This document shows, piece by piece, positions 7,919-16,224 of a stretch of DNA of 64,000 nucleotides (the first letter of the stretch is position 1; each line of letters begins with the position of its first letter). The stretch spans positions 124,001 through 188,000 of the forward strand of contig NZ_FNIQ01000001.1 of the NCBI RefSeq assembly GCF_900104025.1, read 5' to 3'. The notes under the pieces are model-generated. The model was given only the letters and a program-made list of their open reading frames with translations. It was not told the origin of the DNA and did no database searches. The stretch comes from Geodermatophilus sp. DSM 45219. GTDB lineage: Bacteria; Actinomycetota; Actinomycetes; Mycobacteriales; Geodermatophilaceae. A program made the position numbers and the translations under genes.

Positions 7919-8817
7919 CGCTGGCTCATCCCCGCAGGCGGCGGCGGGCCCAGCCACGACGGCCGGTTCTCCCCGCGCGGGGCCCGGCGGCGCGACCCGC
8001 CGGCGGCCGCGGCGGCCACCAGCGGCGGCAGCCAGGCGTCGCGGGCGCCGAGCCGGGCGAGCAGCTGGTCGACGTAGCGGGTCCGCACCTCCGGGAGGAC
8101 CCCGGCCTCCCCACCCCTCGCGAGCTCGGGGCGGTGCCCTGGACGGGGCCACCCGAGTGCCGCCTCGACGAGCCAGTCGTCCGGGACCTGCGCCAGCACC
8201 GCCTCCAGCAGCGGCCGGGTGACCCGGGGCGCGAGCGCGGCGTCGGCGGCGCGGACGTCGGGCGAGCAGTCCACCAGCGCGTGCTGGGTCGCGTCGTAGG
8301 GGCGGGCCACGGCGGCGGGCGCGCCGGGCCAGTGGTGGTGGAAGGTCAGCGTGGCCCCGTGGTCGATCAGCTGCAGCCGGCCGTGCCAGAACAGCATGTT
8401 GGGGTTGCGCCAGGAGCGGTCGACGTTGCCGACCAGCGCGTCGAACCACAGCACCCGGCCGGCCAGCTCCGGGTCGACGCCGTCGGCGCCGGCCTCGAAG
8501 TCCAGCGCGCCGGGCAGGTAGTCCAGGCCCAGGTTGACCCCGGCCGAGCGCTGCAGCAGCTCCTGCACCTCGACGTCGGGCTCCCCCACGGCGAGCTCCG
8601 GGGCGACGTCCACGGTGACCAGCGCCGGCACCGGCAGCGACAGCGCGCGGGCCAGCTCGGCGCACACCACCTCGGCGACGAGCACCGTGACGCCCTGCCC
8701 CGCGGCCCGCCACTTGACCACGTAGGTGCCGAGGTCGTCGGCCTCCATCAGCCCGGGCAGCGAGCCACCCTCGCGCAGCGGGGTGACGTAGCGGGTGGCG
8801 GTGACGGCGGGCAGCAC
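7915..8817 (-). CDS. HipA-like kinase family protein
   Basis: 300 residues from a GTG start at 8817. The HipA-type kinase core is visible in VVKWRAAGQG (Lys of the ATP site), LWFDALVGNVDRSWRNPNML (catalytic Asp and Asn) and LQLIDHGATL (DHG metal site). HipA proteins are serine/threonine kinases of toxin-antitoxin systems, but this small clade pairs with DUF3037 and has no HipB. The C-terminal part around residues 222-242 is encoded by a segment resembling family A repeats (8094-8150), so this stretch may be a later in-frame insertion. No antitoxin-type DNA-binding protein is adjacent. Confidence 0.85.
   Translation of the reverse strand: MLPAVTATRYVTPLREGGSLPGLMEADDLGTYVVKWRAAGQGVTVLVAEVVCAELARALSLPVPALVTVDVAPELAVGEPDVEVQELLQRSAGVNLGLDYLPGALDFEAGADGVDPELAGRVLWFDALVGNVDRSWRNPNMLFWHGRLQLIDHGATLTFHHHWPGAPAAVARPYDATQHALVDCSPDVRAADAALAPRVTRPLLEAVLAQVPDDWLVEAALGWPRPGHRPELARGGEAGVLPEVRTRYVDQLLARLGARDAWLPPLVAAAAAGGSRRRAPRGENRPSWLGPPPPAGMSQR
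8094..8150 (+). repeat. Family A GC-rich repeat, degenerate copy 2, inside the HipA-like gene
   Basis: Plus-strand order GGAGGACCCC, CCCCACCCCTCGCGAGCTCG, then GCCCTG and GGGGCC matches the block order of copies 1, 3 and 4. It lies wholly within the coding region of the HipA-like protein and adds a Pro/Arg/Gly-rich stretch to it. Confidence 0.45.
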
Positions 8818-8862
8818 AGTGGGCCGCAATCTACCGGCGGCCGGGCCGGGGACACTCGCAGG

Positions 8863-9408
8863 ATGGGCATCCTGCGCTCCCTCGACCCCGCCGACCTCGA
8901 CGGCGTCCCGCTCACCTACCCCGAGGTGGGCGCGACGCGGGACGCCGCGCTGCCGGCCGGCTACGACCACGTGGAGCGCTCCGTCGTCGTCGGCACGGGG
9001 ACGGCGGACTTCGAGCGGGCCGCCGCCGCGGTCTTCGACTGGCGCGTGCAGCGCGGGGTCGGGCTGCGGGTGCGGGCGAGCGGGCCGGCGGGCGAGCCGG
9101 GCACCGTCGTCGTCCTCACCGCCGGGCTGCCGCGGCTGGGCTACGACATCCCCTGCCGGGTGGTGTGGGCACGGACGACCGGCGACGAGCGCGGCTTCGC
9201 CTACGGCACGCTGCCCGGCCACCCGGAGAGCGGCGAGGAGGCGTTCCTCGTCCGGCTCGAGCCCGGCGGTGACGTCGTCTTCACGCTGCGGGTGTTCGCC
9301 CGGCTGGCCTCGCCGCTGGCCCGGCTCGGCGGTCCGGTCAGCACCGTCGTCCAGCGGCTGGCCACCGAGCGGTACCTCACGGTGGTCCGGCGGGCCGCGC
9401 GCGGCTGA
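8863..9408 (+). CDS. DUF1990 family protein
   Basis: 181 residues starting at ATG with CGCAGG close upstream. It shows the DUF1990 pattern: LTYPEVGATRD near the N terminus, then LPAGYDHVERSVVVGTG, with a C-terminal VFTLRVFARLASPLARLGGP. The family is related to SRPBCC-type folds and has no firmly established reaction. The start is divergent from the HipA-like gene with only 45 bases between, so the promoters must overlap. No partner in a pathway is apparent. Confidence 0.85.
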   Translation: MGILRSLDPADLDGVPLTYPEVGATRDAALPAGYDHVERSVVVGTGTADFERAAAAVFDWRVQRGVGLRVRASGPAGEPGTVVVLTAGLPRLGYDIPCRVVWARTTGDERGFAYGTLPGHPESGEEAFLVRLEPGGDVVFTLRVFARLASPLARLGGPVSTVVQRLATERYLTVVRRAARG

Positions 9409-9441
9409 GGGCCGCCGCTCCCGGCCGACGCCGTGGTGGTC

Positions 9442-9930
9442 TCAGGGCCTGCGCCGGCCGATGGCCGATGCCGCGGCCGCGGTGGCGACCACGCCGAGCA
9501 CCACGCGGAGGTGGTGCCAGCGCGCCCACCTGCCCAGCAGCTCCGTGGTCTCGGTGTCGGTCAGGGAGCCTCCCGTGAACCGGTGGTTGGCCGGCTCGCT
9601 CACCGTGACGGTGACGGCCACGACGCCCACGGTGGCTGCCGCGGCGGTCAGCGATGCCGGGCTGCGGCGGGCGAGGAACGCGTCGGTGACCGCCGAGGCG
9701 ACGCTGGCGATCGCGGCACCGGCACCCAGCGGCACCATCAGCGTGCGGATGCGAGGGGCGTTCGCGGTGAACCAGCGGCGGAACTCGGCGGGCGGCACGC
9801 TGCGCCAGAACGGCAGGAGCACCACCTCGATGAGGACCATGCCCCCCGCGAGGAGGCCCACGAGCACCGCCGAGAGGATTTCGAGCGGCCGTGCGGATGC
9901 GCCGGCCCGACGGCGCTGTCCTGATCGCAT
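9442..9930 (-). CDS. DUF1772 / anthrone oxygenase-like membrane protein
   Basis: 162 residues with four predicted membrane segments at about 18-40, 65-82, 95-110 and 142-158. The WTANAPRI-like segment (FTANAPRIRTLMVPLGAG) and the NHRFTGG motif fit the DUF1772 family, some members of which are linked to polyketide oxidation. No polyketide genes lie nearby. It is a monocistronic minus-strand gene convergent with the DUF1990 gene. Substrate is unknown. Confidence 0.75.
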   Translation of the reverse strand: MRSGQRRRAGASARPLEILSAVLVGLLAGGMVLIEVVLLPFWRSVPPAEFRRWFTANAPRIRTLMVPLGAGAAIASVASAVTDAFLARRSPASLTAAAATVGVVAVTVTVSEPANHRFTGGSLTDTETTELLGRWARWHHLRVVLGVVATAAAASAIGRRRP

Positions 9931-10138
9931 GGACGGTCCCTCCGGACGGGTTGCCAGGGGAGGTCGACGGCAGCGTAGCCAGGAACGCCGTCCCCGGGAG
10001 CGGATCGGGACACCGGGGTCCGGCGGGAGGCGCCCTGGACGTCCCGGCGCTCCCGCAGCACCGCGCCGGTCGCCCAGACGACCAGCCCCACCGCCCAGCA
10101 CGGTGAGCACGCCGCCCTCCGCGCGGGAGGCTCCACGC

Positions 10139-10170
10139 CCAGGTGCCTCCCGCGCGCGAGAGGCACCTGG
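10139..10170. terminator. Family B palindrome, copy 1 (3' of the FNT gene)
   Basis: Arms CCAGGTGCCTC (10139-10149) and GAGGCACCTGG (10160-10170) are perfectly complementary around a CG-rich loop. It lies 9 bases beyond the stop of the formate/nitrite transporter-type gene. A near-identical hairpin (11100-11133) lies in the same place after the next gene upstream. It probably ends transcription, or is a repeated palindrome used as such. Confidence 0.65.
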
Positions 10171-10178
10171 CGGCGCGC

Positions 10179-10991
10179 TCAGGCTCCGGCGGCGTCCCGC
10201 TCCCGCTCGATGAGCTCCTTGCTGCGCACCAGCCGCAGCAGGGTGACCACGCCCAGCCCGCCGACGACGTTGAGCAGCGTCGTCCACCAGAACCAGGCCA
10301 GCCAGTCGCCGTAGCCGTACGGGGCGCCGTGGTGGATGGCGCCGAACAGGATCAGCGAGTCGAGGATCGAGTGGAACAGCACCAGGCCGGCGAGCAGGAA
10401 ACCGCCGGCCAGCGCGGCGGCCAGCTTGCCGGTCTCGGAGTCGGCGCCGTGCTGCATGCGGGTCATCAGCGTGATGAACGCACCGGCCAGCAGCGCCAGG
10501 CAGACCGACCGCAGGTCCAGCGGCGCCTCGACGAAGGTCCGGCCGGACTCGACCGCGGTGGCGCCGAGGTCGGGCAGGGCGTGCACGACCAGCCACATCA
10601 CCAGCCAGCCGCCGACCAGGTTCGCCACGAGGGTCCCGGCCCACAGCTTGGCCAGCTGCGCCGCGCTCGCCCGGCCCGCGACCACCGCGGTCACCGGCAC
10701 GAGGAACCCCTCGGTGAACAGCTCGCTCTTGGCCAGCATGAGCGCGATGAACCCGATCCCGAACGCCAGGCCGGCCAGCAGGTGGCTGCCCGTCGCGGCG
10801 TAGACGGCGAGCAGCGCGACCACGCCGGTGGCGACCTCGAGCCCGCCGGCCAGGCCGGTGGTCAGCACCTCCCGCCAGCTGCGGTGCAGGCGCTGGGCAC
10901 CCTCGTCGACGATCCGGTCGAAGGCCTCGACGACCTCGTCCTCGACCGGGGCGTCGGACTGCCCCAGTTGCTCGCGTGCGGACTGCGCCAC
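10179..10991 (-). CDS. Formate/nitrite transporter (FNT) family channel
   Basis: 270 residues, GTG start with GGAGGAG upstream. The FNT signature is seen in AKSELFTEGFLVPV and in a matching second half (LLAGAFITLMTRMQH; FHSILDSLILFGAIHHG). Six membrane helices fit the family, which forms pentameric channels for formate, nitrite, hydrosulfide or other small anions. The long charged N terminus (about 40 residues) resembles the YfdC-like branch. The substrate cannot be read from the sequence. A palindrome after its stop marks the transcript end. Confidence 0.85.
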   Translation of the reverse strand: MAQSAREQLGQSDAPVEDEVVEAFDRIVDEGAQRLHRSWREVLTTGLAGGLEVATGVVALLAVYAATGSHLLAGLAFGIGFIALMLAKSELFTEGFLVPVTAVVAGRASAAQLAKLWAGTLVANLVGGWLVMWLVVHALPDLGATAVESGRTFVEAPLDLRSVCLALLAGAFITLMTRMQHGADSETGKLAAALAGGFLLAGLVLFHSILDSLILFGAIHHGAPYGYGDWLAWFWWTTLLNVVGGLGVVTLLRLVRSKELIERERDAAGA

Positions 10992-11099
10992 GGCAGGTCT
11001 CCTCCGGTCGGGCCCGCTGTCCGGGTGCTCCGGCGGCCGGCGTGTCCGCGGGGCGACCTACCCCGCGCCGTGGCGTCCGCACACGTCCGGGGACGTCGG

Positions 11100-11133
11100 C
11101 CCAGGTGCCTTTCGCGCGCGGGAGGCACCTGGG
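11100..11133. terminator. Family B palindrome, copy 2
   Basis: Arms CCCAGGTGCCT (11100-11110) and AGGCACCTGGG (11123-11133) are perfect reverse complements; the loop is TTCGCGCGCGGG. It lies 6 bases past the stop of the 156-residue membrane protein gene and is nearly the same as 10139-10170. Confidence 0.65.
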
Positions 11134-11138
11134 GGGGC

Positions 11139-11609
11139 TCAGGCCGGGACGCGCTCCTCGGGCACGAACGGGATCTTGGTGACGTACTGCTGGTAGAGCT
11201 TGACGCCGTCCTCGACCGAGAGGTGACCGAACTCCAGCAGCGTGGACAGGCCCTCCAGCTCGGCACCGGCCGCCTCCACCGCGCCCAGCTGGGCGGCGGC
11301 CTCCTGCGGCTTGGCCACGTTGGTCAGGATCGCCGCGCCGACGGAGACCAGCAGTGACAGGAAGCAGAGGGTCTGCCACACGAACGAGGTGGTCTCCACG
11401 CCCAGGGCGTTCCGCACCGCCTCGGCGAAGGGCACGCCGCCGAGCGCGGGCCCGGCGGTGAAGACGGCCGAGGCCGAGGTCAGCGTCAGCACCACGGTGG
11501 ACCAGCGCCGCACGCGCGGCCGCCGCCGGCGCAGGTACGCGTCGATCCCCACGCGACGGGCCGCGATGCGCCGCAGCAGGTCCTGTCGGAGGTCAGTCTG
11601 GTCGGCCAT
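11139..11609 (-). CDS. Membrane protein of unknown function
   Basis: 156 residues with two hydrophobic segments at about 37-60 and 78-98, an Arg-rich N terminus (DAYLRRRRPRVRRW) and a C-terminal helical region rich in Ala and Glu (AKPQEAAAQLGAVEAAGAELEG). No family is recognised. The layout resembles SLATT-like two-helix membrane proteins, but that is only a resemblance. The gene is alone on its strand and followed by a family B hairpin. Confidence 0.7.
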   Translation of the reverse strand: MADQTDLRQDLLRRIAARRVGIDAYLRRRRPRVRRWSTVVLTLTSASAVFTAGPALGGVPFAEAVRNALGVETTSFVWQTLCFLSLLVSVGAAILTNVAKPQEAAAQLGAVEAAGAELEGLSTLLEFGHLSVEDGVKLYQQYVTKIPFVPEERVPA

Positions 11610-11731
11610 GCCGGTCCCCCCGTCTCCGTGTCACGGGCAGGACGGAGCGTAGTGGCGGTCACGGCCGGGAGGGGCCCGCGGCGACGGCCCGGCCGCGGCA
11701 CGGCCCGCCCGTGACGGGGAGGATCGGACCC

Positions 11732-12430
11732 GTGACCACGCGACGACTGGCGACCCTGCACGTGTGGGGCGTGCCCGGCCGGTCGGTGCCCGCCGCGCTG
11801 CTGCGGATGGCGACCGACCGGCGTCCGCTGCGCAGCAGCCCGGGGCTGCGGTTCGCCAAGCTGATGGGCACCGGCAGCGGGCGGACGTTCACCGTGCGCG
11901 ACGCCGACCCCCGCCGCTGGGCGCTGCTGGCGGTGTGGGACGACGAGCGGTCGGCCGACGCGTTCGAGCACGGGGACGTCGTCGGCCGGTGGCAGCGGAT
12001 CGCCCACGAGCAGTGGCGTGCCCGGATGCGCCCGCTGGCCGCCCGCGGCCGGTGGTCGGGAGAGGAGCCGTTCGGGAAGCCCTGGCCGCAGCGCTGGGAC
12101 GGCCCGGTCGCCGCGGTCACCCGCGCCCGGCTGACCGCCGTCAAGGCGGCGACCTTCTGGCGCGCCGTGCCACCGGTGTCGGCCGACCTGCACGAGAGCC
12201 CGGGCCTGCGGCTGGCACTGGGCATCGGCGAGGCGCCGCTGGGGCTGCAGGGCACCTTCAGCGTCTGGGACTCCGCGGCGGCGCTGAACGCCTTCGCCTA
12301 CGACCGCGCCCCGCACGCCGCCGTCGTCACCCGGACCGCGCAGGAGGGCTGGTACGCCGAGGAGCTGTTCGCCCGCCTGGCACTGCTCTCGGCCGAGGGG
12401 ACGCTCGGCGGCCGCGACCCACTGGGCTGA
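11732..12430 (+). CDS. CrtA-like spheroidene monooxygenase family protein
   Basis: 232 residues from the GTG at 11732, chosen because GGGGAGGA lies 9 bases upstream; an earlier GTG at 11711 has no such site. Segments such as LRFAKLMGTG, EPFGKPWPQRWDGPVAAVTRARL and WYAEELFARL match the family of heme-containing carotenoid ketolases (CrtA-type). Classical CrtA oxidises spheroidene; many actinobacterial members are of unknown substrate. No carotenoid genes lie nearby, so a pigment role is only possible. It is convergent with a GNAT gene three bases away. Confidence 0.75.
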   Translation: MTTRRLATLHVWGVPGRSVPAALLRMATDRRPLRSSPGLRFAKLMGTGSGRTFTVRDADPRRWALLAVWDDERSADAFEHGDVVGRWQRIAHEQWRARMRPLAARGRWSGEEPFGKPWPQRWDGPVAAVTRARLTAVKAATFWRAVPPVSADLHESPGLRLALGIGEAPLGLQGTFSVWDSAAALNAFAYDRAPHAAVVTRTAQEGWYAEELFARLALLSAEGTLGGRDPLG

Positions 12431-12433
12431 GCG

Positions 12434-12949
12434 CTACAGCGGGCAGGTCAGGTGCAGCTCGTCGCGGTCGTCCCCGGGAGCCACCCGGATCGCCCCGGGC
12501 ATCCGGCCGAACTCGCGGTAGCCGAAGCCGGCGTAGAACGCCTCGAGGCCGGTGCCACCACGCACGGTGAGGTGCAGGAACTCCAGCCCCCGGTCGCGCG
12601 CGATGCGGTGCACGCCGGTCATCAGCACCCGCCCGAGGCCGCCGCCCTGCCGCTCCGGGCGCACCTGAACCCGCAGCACGGTGGCCCAGTGCCGGCGCAG
12701 CGGGCTCACCGACAGCGACAGGACGGCGAACCCCGCGACCTCGCCGTCCACCCGGAGCAGGGCCAGCACCTCGCGGCCCAGGTGCACCCGCTCGACCACC
12801 GCGTCGAGGTACGGCGCCACCTCGGCCGGCGTCACCGGGGGCACGAAGCCGACCGACCCGCCGGCGTTGCTCACGTCGGTCCAGCAGGCCAGCAGCTGCG
12901 CCCGGAGCCCGTCGTCGACGGCCGTCACGGGGCTGACCTCGGTACGCAC
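12434..12949 (-). CDS. GNAT family N-acetyltransferase
   Basis: 171 residues from the GTG at 12949; a second GTG at 12928 has a better-spaced GAGG and could be the true start. The acetyl-CoA binding loop is visible in VRPERQGGGLGRVLM, followed by the motif B-like segment FYAGFGYREFGRMPG. GNAT enzymes acetylate amines on small molecules or proteins. The segment AGGSVGFVPPVTP near the N terminus is seen in a common actinobacterial subfamily. The substrate is unknown. It is a stand-alone gene. Confidence 0.85.
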   Translation of the reverse strand: MRTEVSPVTAVDDGLRAQLLACWTDVSNAGGSVGFVPPVTPAEVAPYLDAVVERVHLGREVLALLRVDGEVAGFAVLSLSVSPLRRHWATVLRVQVRPERQGGGLGRVLMTGVHRIARDRGLEFLHLTVRGGTGLEAFYAGFGYREFGRMPGAIRVAPGDDRDELHLTCPL

Positions 12950-13168
12950 GGCCCCATCTTCCGGGTGCGGCCGCGGACCCCCGGACACGGGCGCCCGACC
13001 GCACCCGCCGCCATGACGTGGCTCACAGGAGAGTCCCAGGTGCAGTGGGTCAGGAAACGCGTCGGAGCGCGGAGGGAGCCGGTCCGGATCGGGTCGCAAC
13101 CGGTGGTGGCGCCGCTAGCGTCCGGCCGTCCCGGTGGCGGGACGACGACCCGACACCCGGGAGGGGCC

Positions 13169-14635
13169 ATGGCCCGCAGCGCCGCGGTACTGGTGACGAC
13201 GACGGTCGTGGTGGGGCTGCTCCCCGCCCCGGCGCTCGCGGGCGGGGGGCACGGGGAGCCCACACCGGGCGCGCCGGGGATCGGCGACGCCTACTACCCG
13301 CTGGACGGCAACGGCGGGTACGACGTCGAGCACTACGACCTGGACCTGTCCTACGACCCGGCCAACGACACCATCGCCGGCACCGCCACCGTCGAGGCGC
13401 GGGCCACCCAGCACCTGTCGGCGTTCAACCTGGACCTCAGCGGGCTGGAGGTCCGAGAGATCACGGTGGACGGCCGGTCGGCGTCCTGGACCCGCGAGGG
13501 CCAGGAGCTGACCGTCGAGCCGCGGCGTCCCCTCCGGGAGGGCCGGTCGTTCGAGGTCGCCGTCACCTACGACGGCGTGCCGCAGACGGTGCAGGACGCG
13601 CTCGGCGGGTCGGGGTTCTTCCACACCGACGACGGCGCGGTCGTCGCCGGGCAGCCCGAGGGCGCCGCCACCTGGTTCCCCGCGAACGACCACCCGCTCG
13701 ACGCGGCCTCGGTGCACGTCTCGATCGCCGTGCCCGAGGGCCTGGAGGGCGTCTCCAACGGGGTGCTCGAGGAGTCCTGGACCCACGACGGGTGGACGAC
13801 CTGGGAGTGGGACGCCGAGGAGCCCATGGCCACCTACCTGGTGACCCTCGCCGTCGGCGAGTTCGACCTGCGCGCCTACGAGGCCGACGGGGTCCGCTGG
13901 TGGGACGCCGTCGACCCGGGCGTGGCCACCCTCGACCTGGACCCGGCCGAGGGGCCGCTGGTCGGCGAGTACGTCGACGCGGCCCTGGCCCGGCAGCCGG
14001 AGGTCCTGGCGTTCCTCGCCGACACCTTCGGCCCGTACCCGTTCAGCGCGGCCGGCGCGATCGTGGACGACACCCCGGACCTCGGCTTCGCCCTGGAGAC
14101 ACAGACCCGGCCGGTGTACTCGCCGGTGTTCTTCACCGACCCGGTGCTCGCCGAGATCGTCGTGGTCCACGAGCTGGCGCACCAGTGGTACGGCGACTCG
14201 GTGCGGCTGGCCGCGTGGCGCGACATCTGGCTCAACGAGGGCTTCGCGACCTACGCCGAGTGGCTGTGGCTCGAGCGCGAGGGGATCGCCACGGTCCAGC
14301 AGCAGTTCGACGACCTCTACGCCAACGCCGAGACGGTGTTCGCCGACGGCGGGCCGCCGTTCTGGACGGTCCTGCCCGGCGACCCCGGCGCGGAGACCTC
14401 GCTGCTGTTCCACCCGGCCGTCTACAACCGCGGAGCGATGACGCTGCACGCGCTGCGGCAGGTCGTCGGCGACACCGCCTTCTTCCAGGTGCTGCGGGAG
14501 TGGGCCGACACCCGGGCCGGCGAGGCGGTGACCACCGAGGAGTTCGTGGCACTGGCCGAGGAGGTCGCCGGACGCGACCTCGAGGACCTCTTCCAGGCCT
14601 GGCTGTACACCCCCGAGCGGCCCGCGCTCGGCTGA
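13169..14635 (+). CDS. Secreted M1-family zinc metallopeptidase
   Basis: 488 residues with a Sec-type signal (hydrophobic residues 5-23, ending PALAGG). ATG start with GGGAGGGG upstream. The zinc site is HELAHQWYGDSV (His334, Glu335, His338) with Glu357 in NEGFATYAEW. The exopeptidase GAMEN-like position reads GFALETQT, as in other secreted actinobacterial M1 proteins. It lacks the large C-terminal domain of cytoplasmic aminopeptidase N. It probably trims peptides outside the cell for nutrition. Its stop is followed at once by a hairpin repeat. Confidence 0.9.
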   Translation: MARSAAVLVTTTVVVGLLPAPALAGGGHGEPTPGAPGIGDAYYPLDGNGGYDVEHYDLDLSYDPANDTIAGTATVEARATQHLSAFNLDLSGLEVREITVDGRSASWTREGQELTVEPRRPLREGRSFEVAVTYDGVPQTVQDALGGSGFFHTDDGAVVAGQPEGAATWFPANDHPLDAASVHVSIAVPEGLEGVSNGVLEESWTHDGWTTWEWDAEEPMATYLVTLAVGEFDLRAYEADGVRWWDAVDPGVATLDLDPAEGPLVGEYVDAALARQPEVLAFLADTFGPYPFSAAGAIVDDTPDLGFALETQTRPVYSPVFFTDPVLAEIVVVHELAHQWYGDSVRLAAWRDIWLNEGFATYAEWLWLEREGIATVQQQFDDLYANAETVFADGGPPFWTVLPGDPGAETSLLFHPAVYNRGAMTLHALRQVVGDTAFFQVLREWADTRAGEAVTTEEFVALAEEVAGRDLEDLFQAWLYTPERPALG

Positions 14636-14715
14636 AGAAGGACCCTCCTGCCCCCGGCCCCCTCGCAGGGTCCCGCCGCGAGCCTGCGAGGGGTGGGGGG
14701 CGAGGGGGTCCTCTT
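14636..14715. repeat. Family A repeat, copy 3, acting as a likely bidirectional terminator
   Basis: Left arm AGAAGGACCCTCCTGCCCCC (14636-14655) pairs imperfectly with the right arm ending GGGGGTCCTCTTT (to 14715). Inside are the CTCGCAGG, GGGACC and GCGAGCCTGCGAGG blocks that mark family A. It fills the gap exactly between the convergent M1 peptidase and FAD oxidoreductase genes. Confidence 0.7.
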
Positions 14716-15534
14716 TCAGCCGCTGGCGCCGAAGCGCTCGACCCGGACGTCCGCGGCCGGGGTGCCGAGCTCGAGGAGCAGCTGGCTGGCCGCCTCGGCG
14801 AAGCCGGTCGACCCGCACACGTAGGCGGTCCGGCCGGGCTCCCACAGCGGCACGAGGTCGGCCGGGGTCAGCCGCCCGGCCGGCCGCACGCCGCGCGGCT
14901 CGCGGGTGGTGACCACCAGGGCGCCGGAGTCGAGCAGCTCGTCGGCGTACGGCAGCTCGGCGAGGGTGCGGGTGGAGACGGCGATGCGCAGCAGGTCGGT
15001 GCGGCCGAGCTCGCGGGCGGTGCGCAGCATGGCCACCAGCGGGACGACGCCGGTGCCCCCGCCGACCAGCAACGCAGGGCGCTCGCCGTCCCAGACGAAC
15101 CAGCCGCCGATCGGCCCGCGGACCTCCAGCCGGTCACCGGGCTCGACGACGTCGGCCAGGAACGTGGACACCTCGCCGTCGTCCAGCCGCTCGACGAACA
15201 GCTCGACCAGCGGGTCGCCCGGCGGCGACGCCACCGAGTAGGACCGCTGGGCGGTGTAGCCGTCCTCGGCGGTCAGCCGGACGACGTAGTGCTGCCCGGC
15301 CAGGTGCTGCACCCGGCCGGGGACGTCGAGCCGCAGCTCCACCGCGCGTGGTACCGGCCGCCGCACGCCCGCGACGGTCGCGGTGCGCCACCCGCCGCTC
15401 GGCGCCCGGGCGGCCCCGTCCCGAGGCTCGCCCCGAGCCTGCGAGGGGTCTGACGGCCTCGGTGCAGGGTCCCGGCGCGAGCTCGCGAGCGATGGGGGGC
15501 AGCGAGGTCCTTCCGGGGGGCCTTCATCAGTCAC
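14716..15534 (-). CDS. FAD/NAD(P)H oxidoreductase, partner of the molybdopterin enzyme
   Basis: 272 residues from the GTG at 15534, which overlaps the end of the upstream gene by 8 bases. It is a ferredoxin-NADP reductase fold: FAD site RSYSVASPPGD, nucleotide loop VGGGTGVVPLVAML, and C-terminal YVCGSTGFAEAASQLL. It lacks a [2Fe-2S] domain. It should pass electrons to or from the adjacent molybdopterin protein; such pairs are common in actinobacteria. The first ~45 residues are Pro/Arg-rich and encoded by a family A repeat, so the ancestral N terminus was probably shorter, with the fold starting near GGWRTATVAGV. Confidence 0.85.
   Translation of the reverse strand: MTDEGPPEGPRCPPSLASSRRDPAPRPSDPSQARGEPRDGAARAPSGGWRTATVAGVRRPVPRAVELRLDVPGRVQHLAGQHYVVRLTAEDGYTAQRSYSVASPPGDPLVELFVERLDDGEVSTFLADVVEPGDRLEVRGPIGGWFVWDGERPALLVGGGTGVVPLVAMLRTARELGRTDLLRIAVSTRTLAELPYADELLDSGALVVTTREPRGVRPAGRLTPADLVPLWEPGRTAYVCGSTGFAEAASQLLLELGTPAADVRVERFGASG
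15421..15516 (-). repeat. Family A repeat, copy 4, within the 5' end of the FAD oxidoreductase gene
   Basis: On the minus strand the blocks GGACCTC, CTGCCCCCC, CGCTCGCGAGCTCGCG, GGGACCCTG and GAGGCCGTC occur in the same order as in copy 1 (4618-4682). The copy keeps the reading frame open between the start codon and the conserved FAD domain. Confidence 0.6.
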
Positions 15535-16135
15535 CCTGGTACCGCTGCTCGCGCCAGGGGTCGCCGCGGTCGTGGTAGCCGTTCTGCTCCCAGAACCCGG
15601 GCTGGTCGCGCTGCAGCAGCGTGAGCCGGGTGACCCACTTGGCGCTCTTCCAGAAGTACAGGTGCGGGACGAGCAGGCGCACCGGGCCGCCGTGCTCGAC
15701 CGGCAGCGGGCCGCCGTCGTACTCCCAGACGATCCAGGCCTTGCCGCCGGTGACGTCCTCGATCGGCAGGTTGGTGGTGTAGCCGGTCTTGGACGTCGCG
15801 ACGACGAAGTGCGCGTCGGCCGTCGGGCGGGCCGCCTCGAGCAGGGTGTCGACGCTGACCCCGGCGAACCAGGTGTCGAACTTCGACCACGTGGTGACGC
15901 AGTGGATGTCCCCGCGGTACTCCGCGCGCGGCAGCCGGTGCGCCTCGTCCCAGGTCCACGTCGTCGGGTGCTCCACCCGGCCGTCGACGGTGATGCTCCA
16001 GGTCTCGGGGGAGATCCGCGGCGTCGGCTCCGCGGTGAGCACCGGCCAGTCACGGCCGGTGTCGTACTGTCCCGGGGGCAGCCGGGGGTCGCGCTCACGG
16101 CGCCTGCCGAGGAAGCCTCGCGTGGGTCCAGCCAT
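15527..16135 (-). CDS. Molybdopterin-dependent oxidoreductase (sulfite oxidase/YedY-like fold)
   Basis: 202 residues from the ATG at 16135 (GGAGGAG upstream). It is the single oxidoreductase molybdopterin-binding domain. The Mo-ligand cysteine lies in [13 protein letters not shown]. Other family segments are [24 protein letters not shown] and [17 protein letters not shown]. No signal peptide or Tat motif is seen, so it is cytoplasmic, unlike MsrP. The overlapping FAD reductase downstream would supply or take electrons. The substrate (sulfite, sulfoxide or other) cannot be told. Confidence 0.87.
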   Translation of the reverse strand: MAGPTRGFLGRRRERDPRLPPGQYDTGRDWPVLTAEPTPRISPETWSITVDGRVEHPTTWTWDEAHRLPRAEYRGDIHCVTTWSKFDTWFAGVSVDTLLEAARPTADAHFVVATSKTGYTTNLPIEDVTGGKAWIVWEYDGGPLPVEHGGPVRLLVPHLYFWKSAKWVTRLTLLQRDQPGFWEQNGYHDRGDPWREQRYQGD

Positions 16136-16224
16136 GCCGTGCTCCTCCCCCGCCGGGGTGTTGGCCAACCGCTCCGCGGGTGTGGTGCGCCCCTCGCGGG
16201 CGCGAACTGTAACCGCTCGGGCCG

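Noticed and set aside
9931-10138. Possible small membrane gene on the minus strand
   Set aside because: A stretch reading AVGLVVWATGAVLRERR looks helical, but no start with a ribosome site or family support was found.
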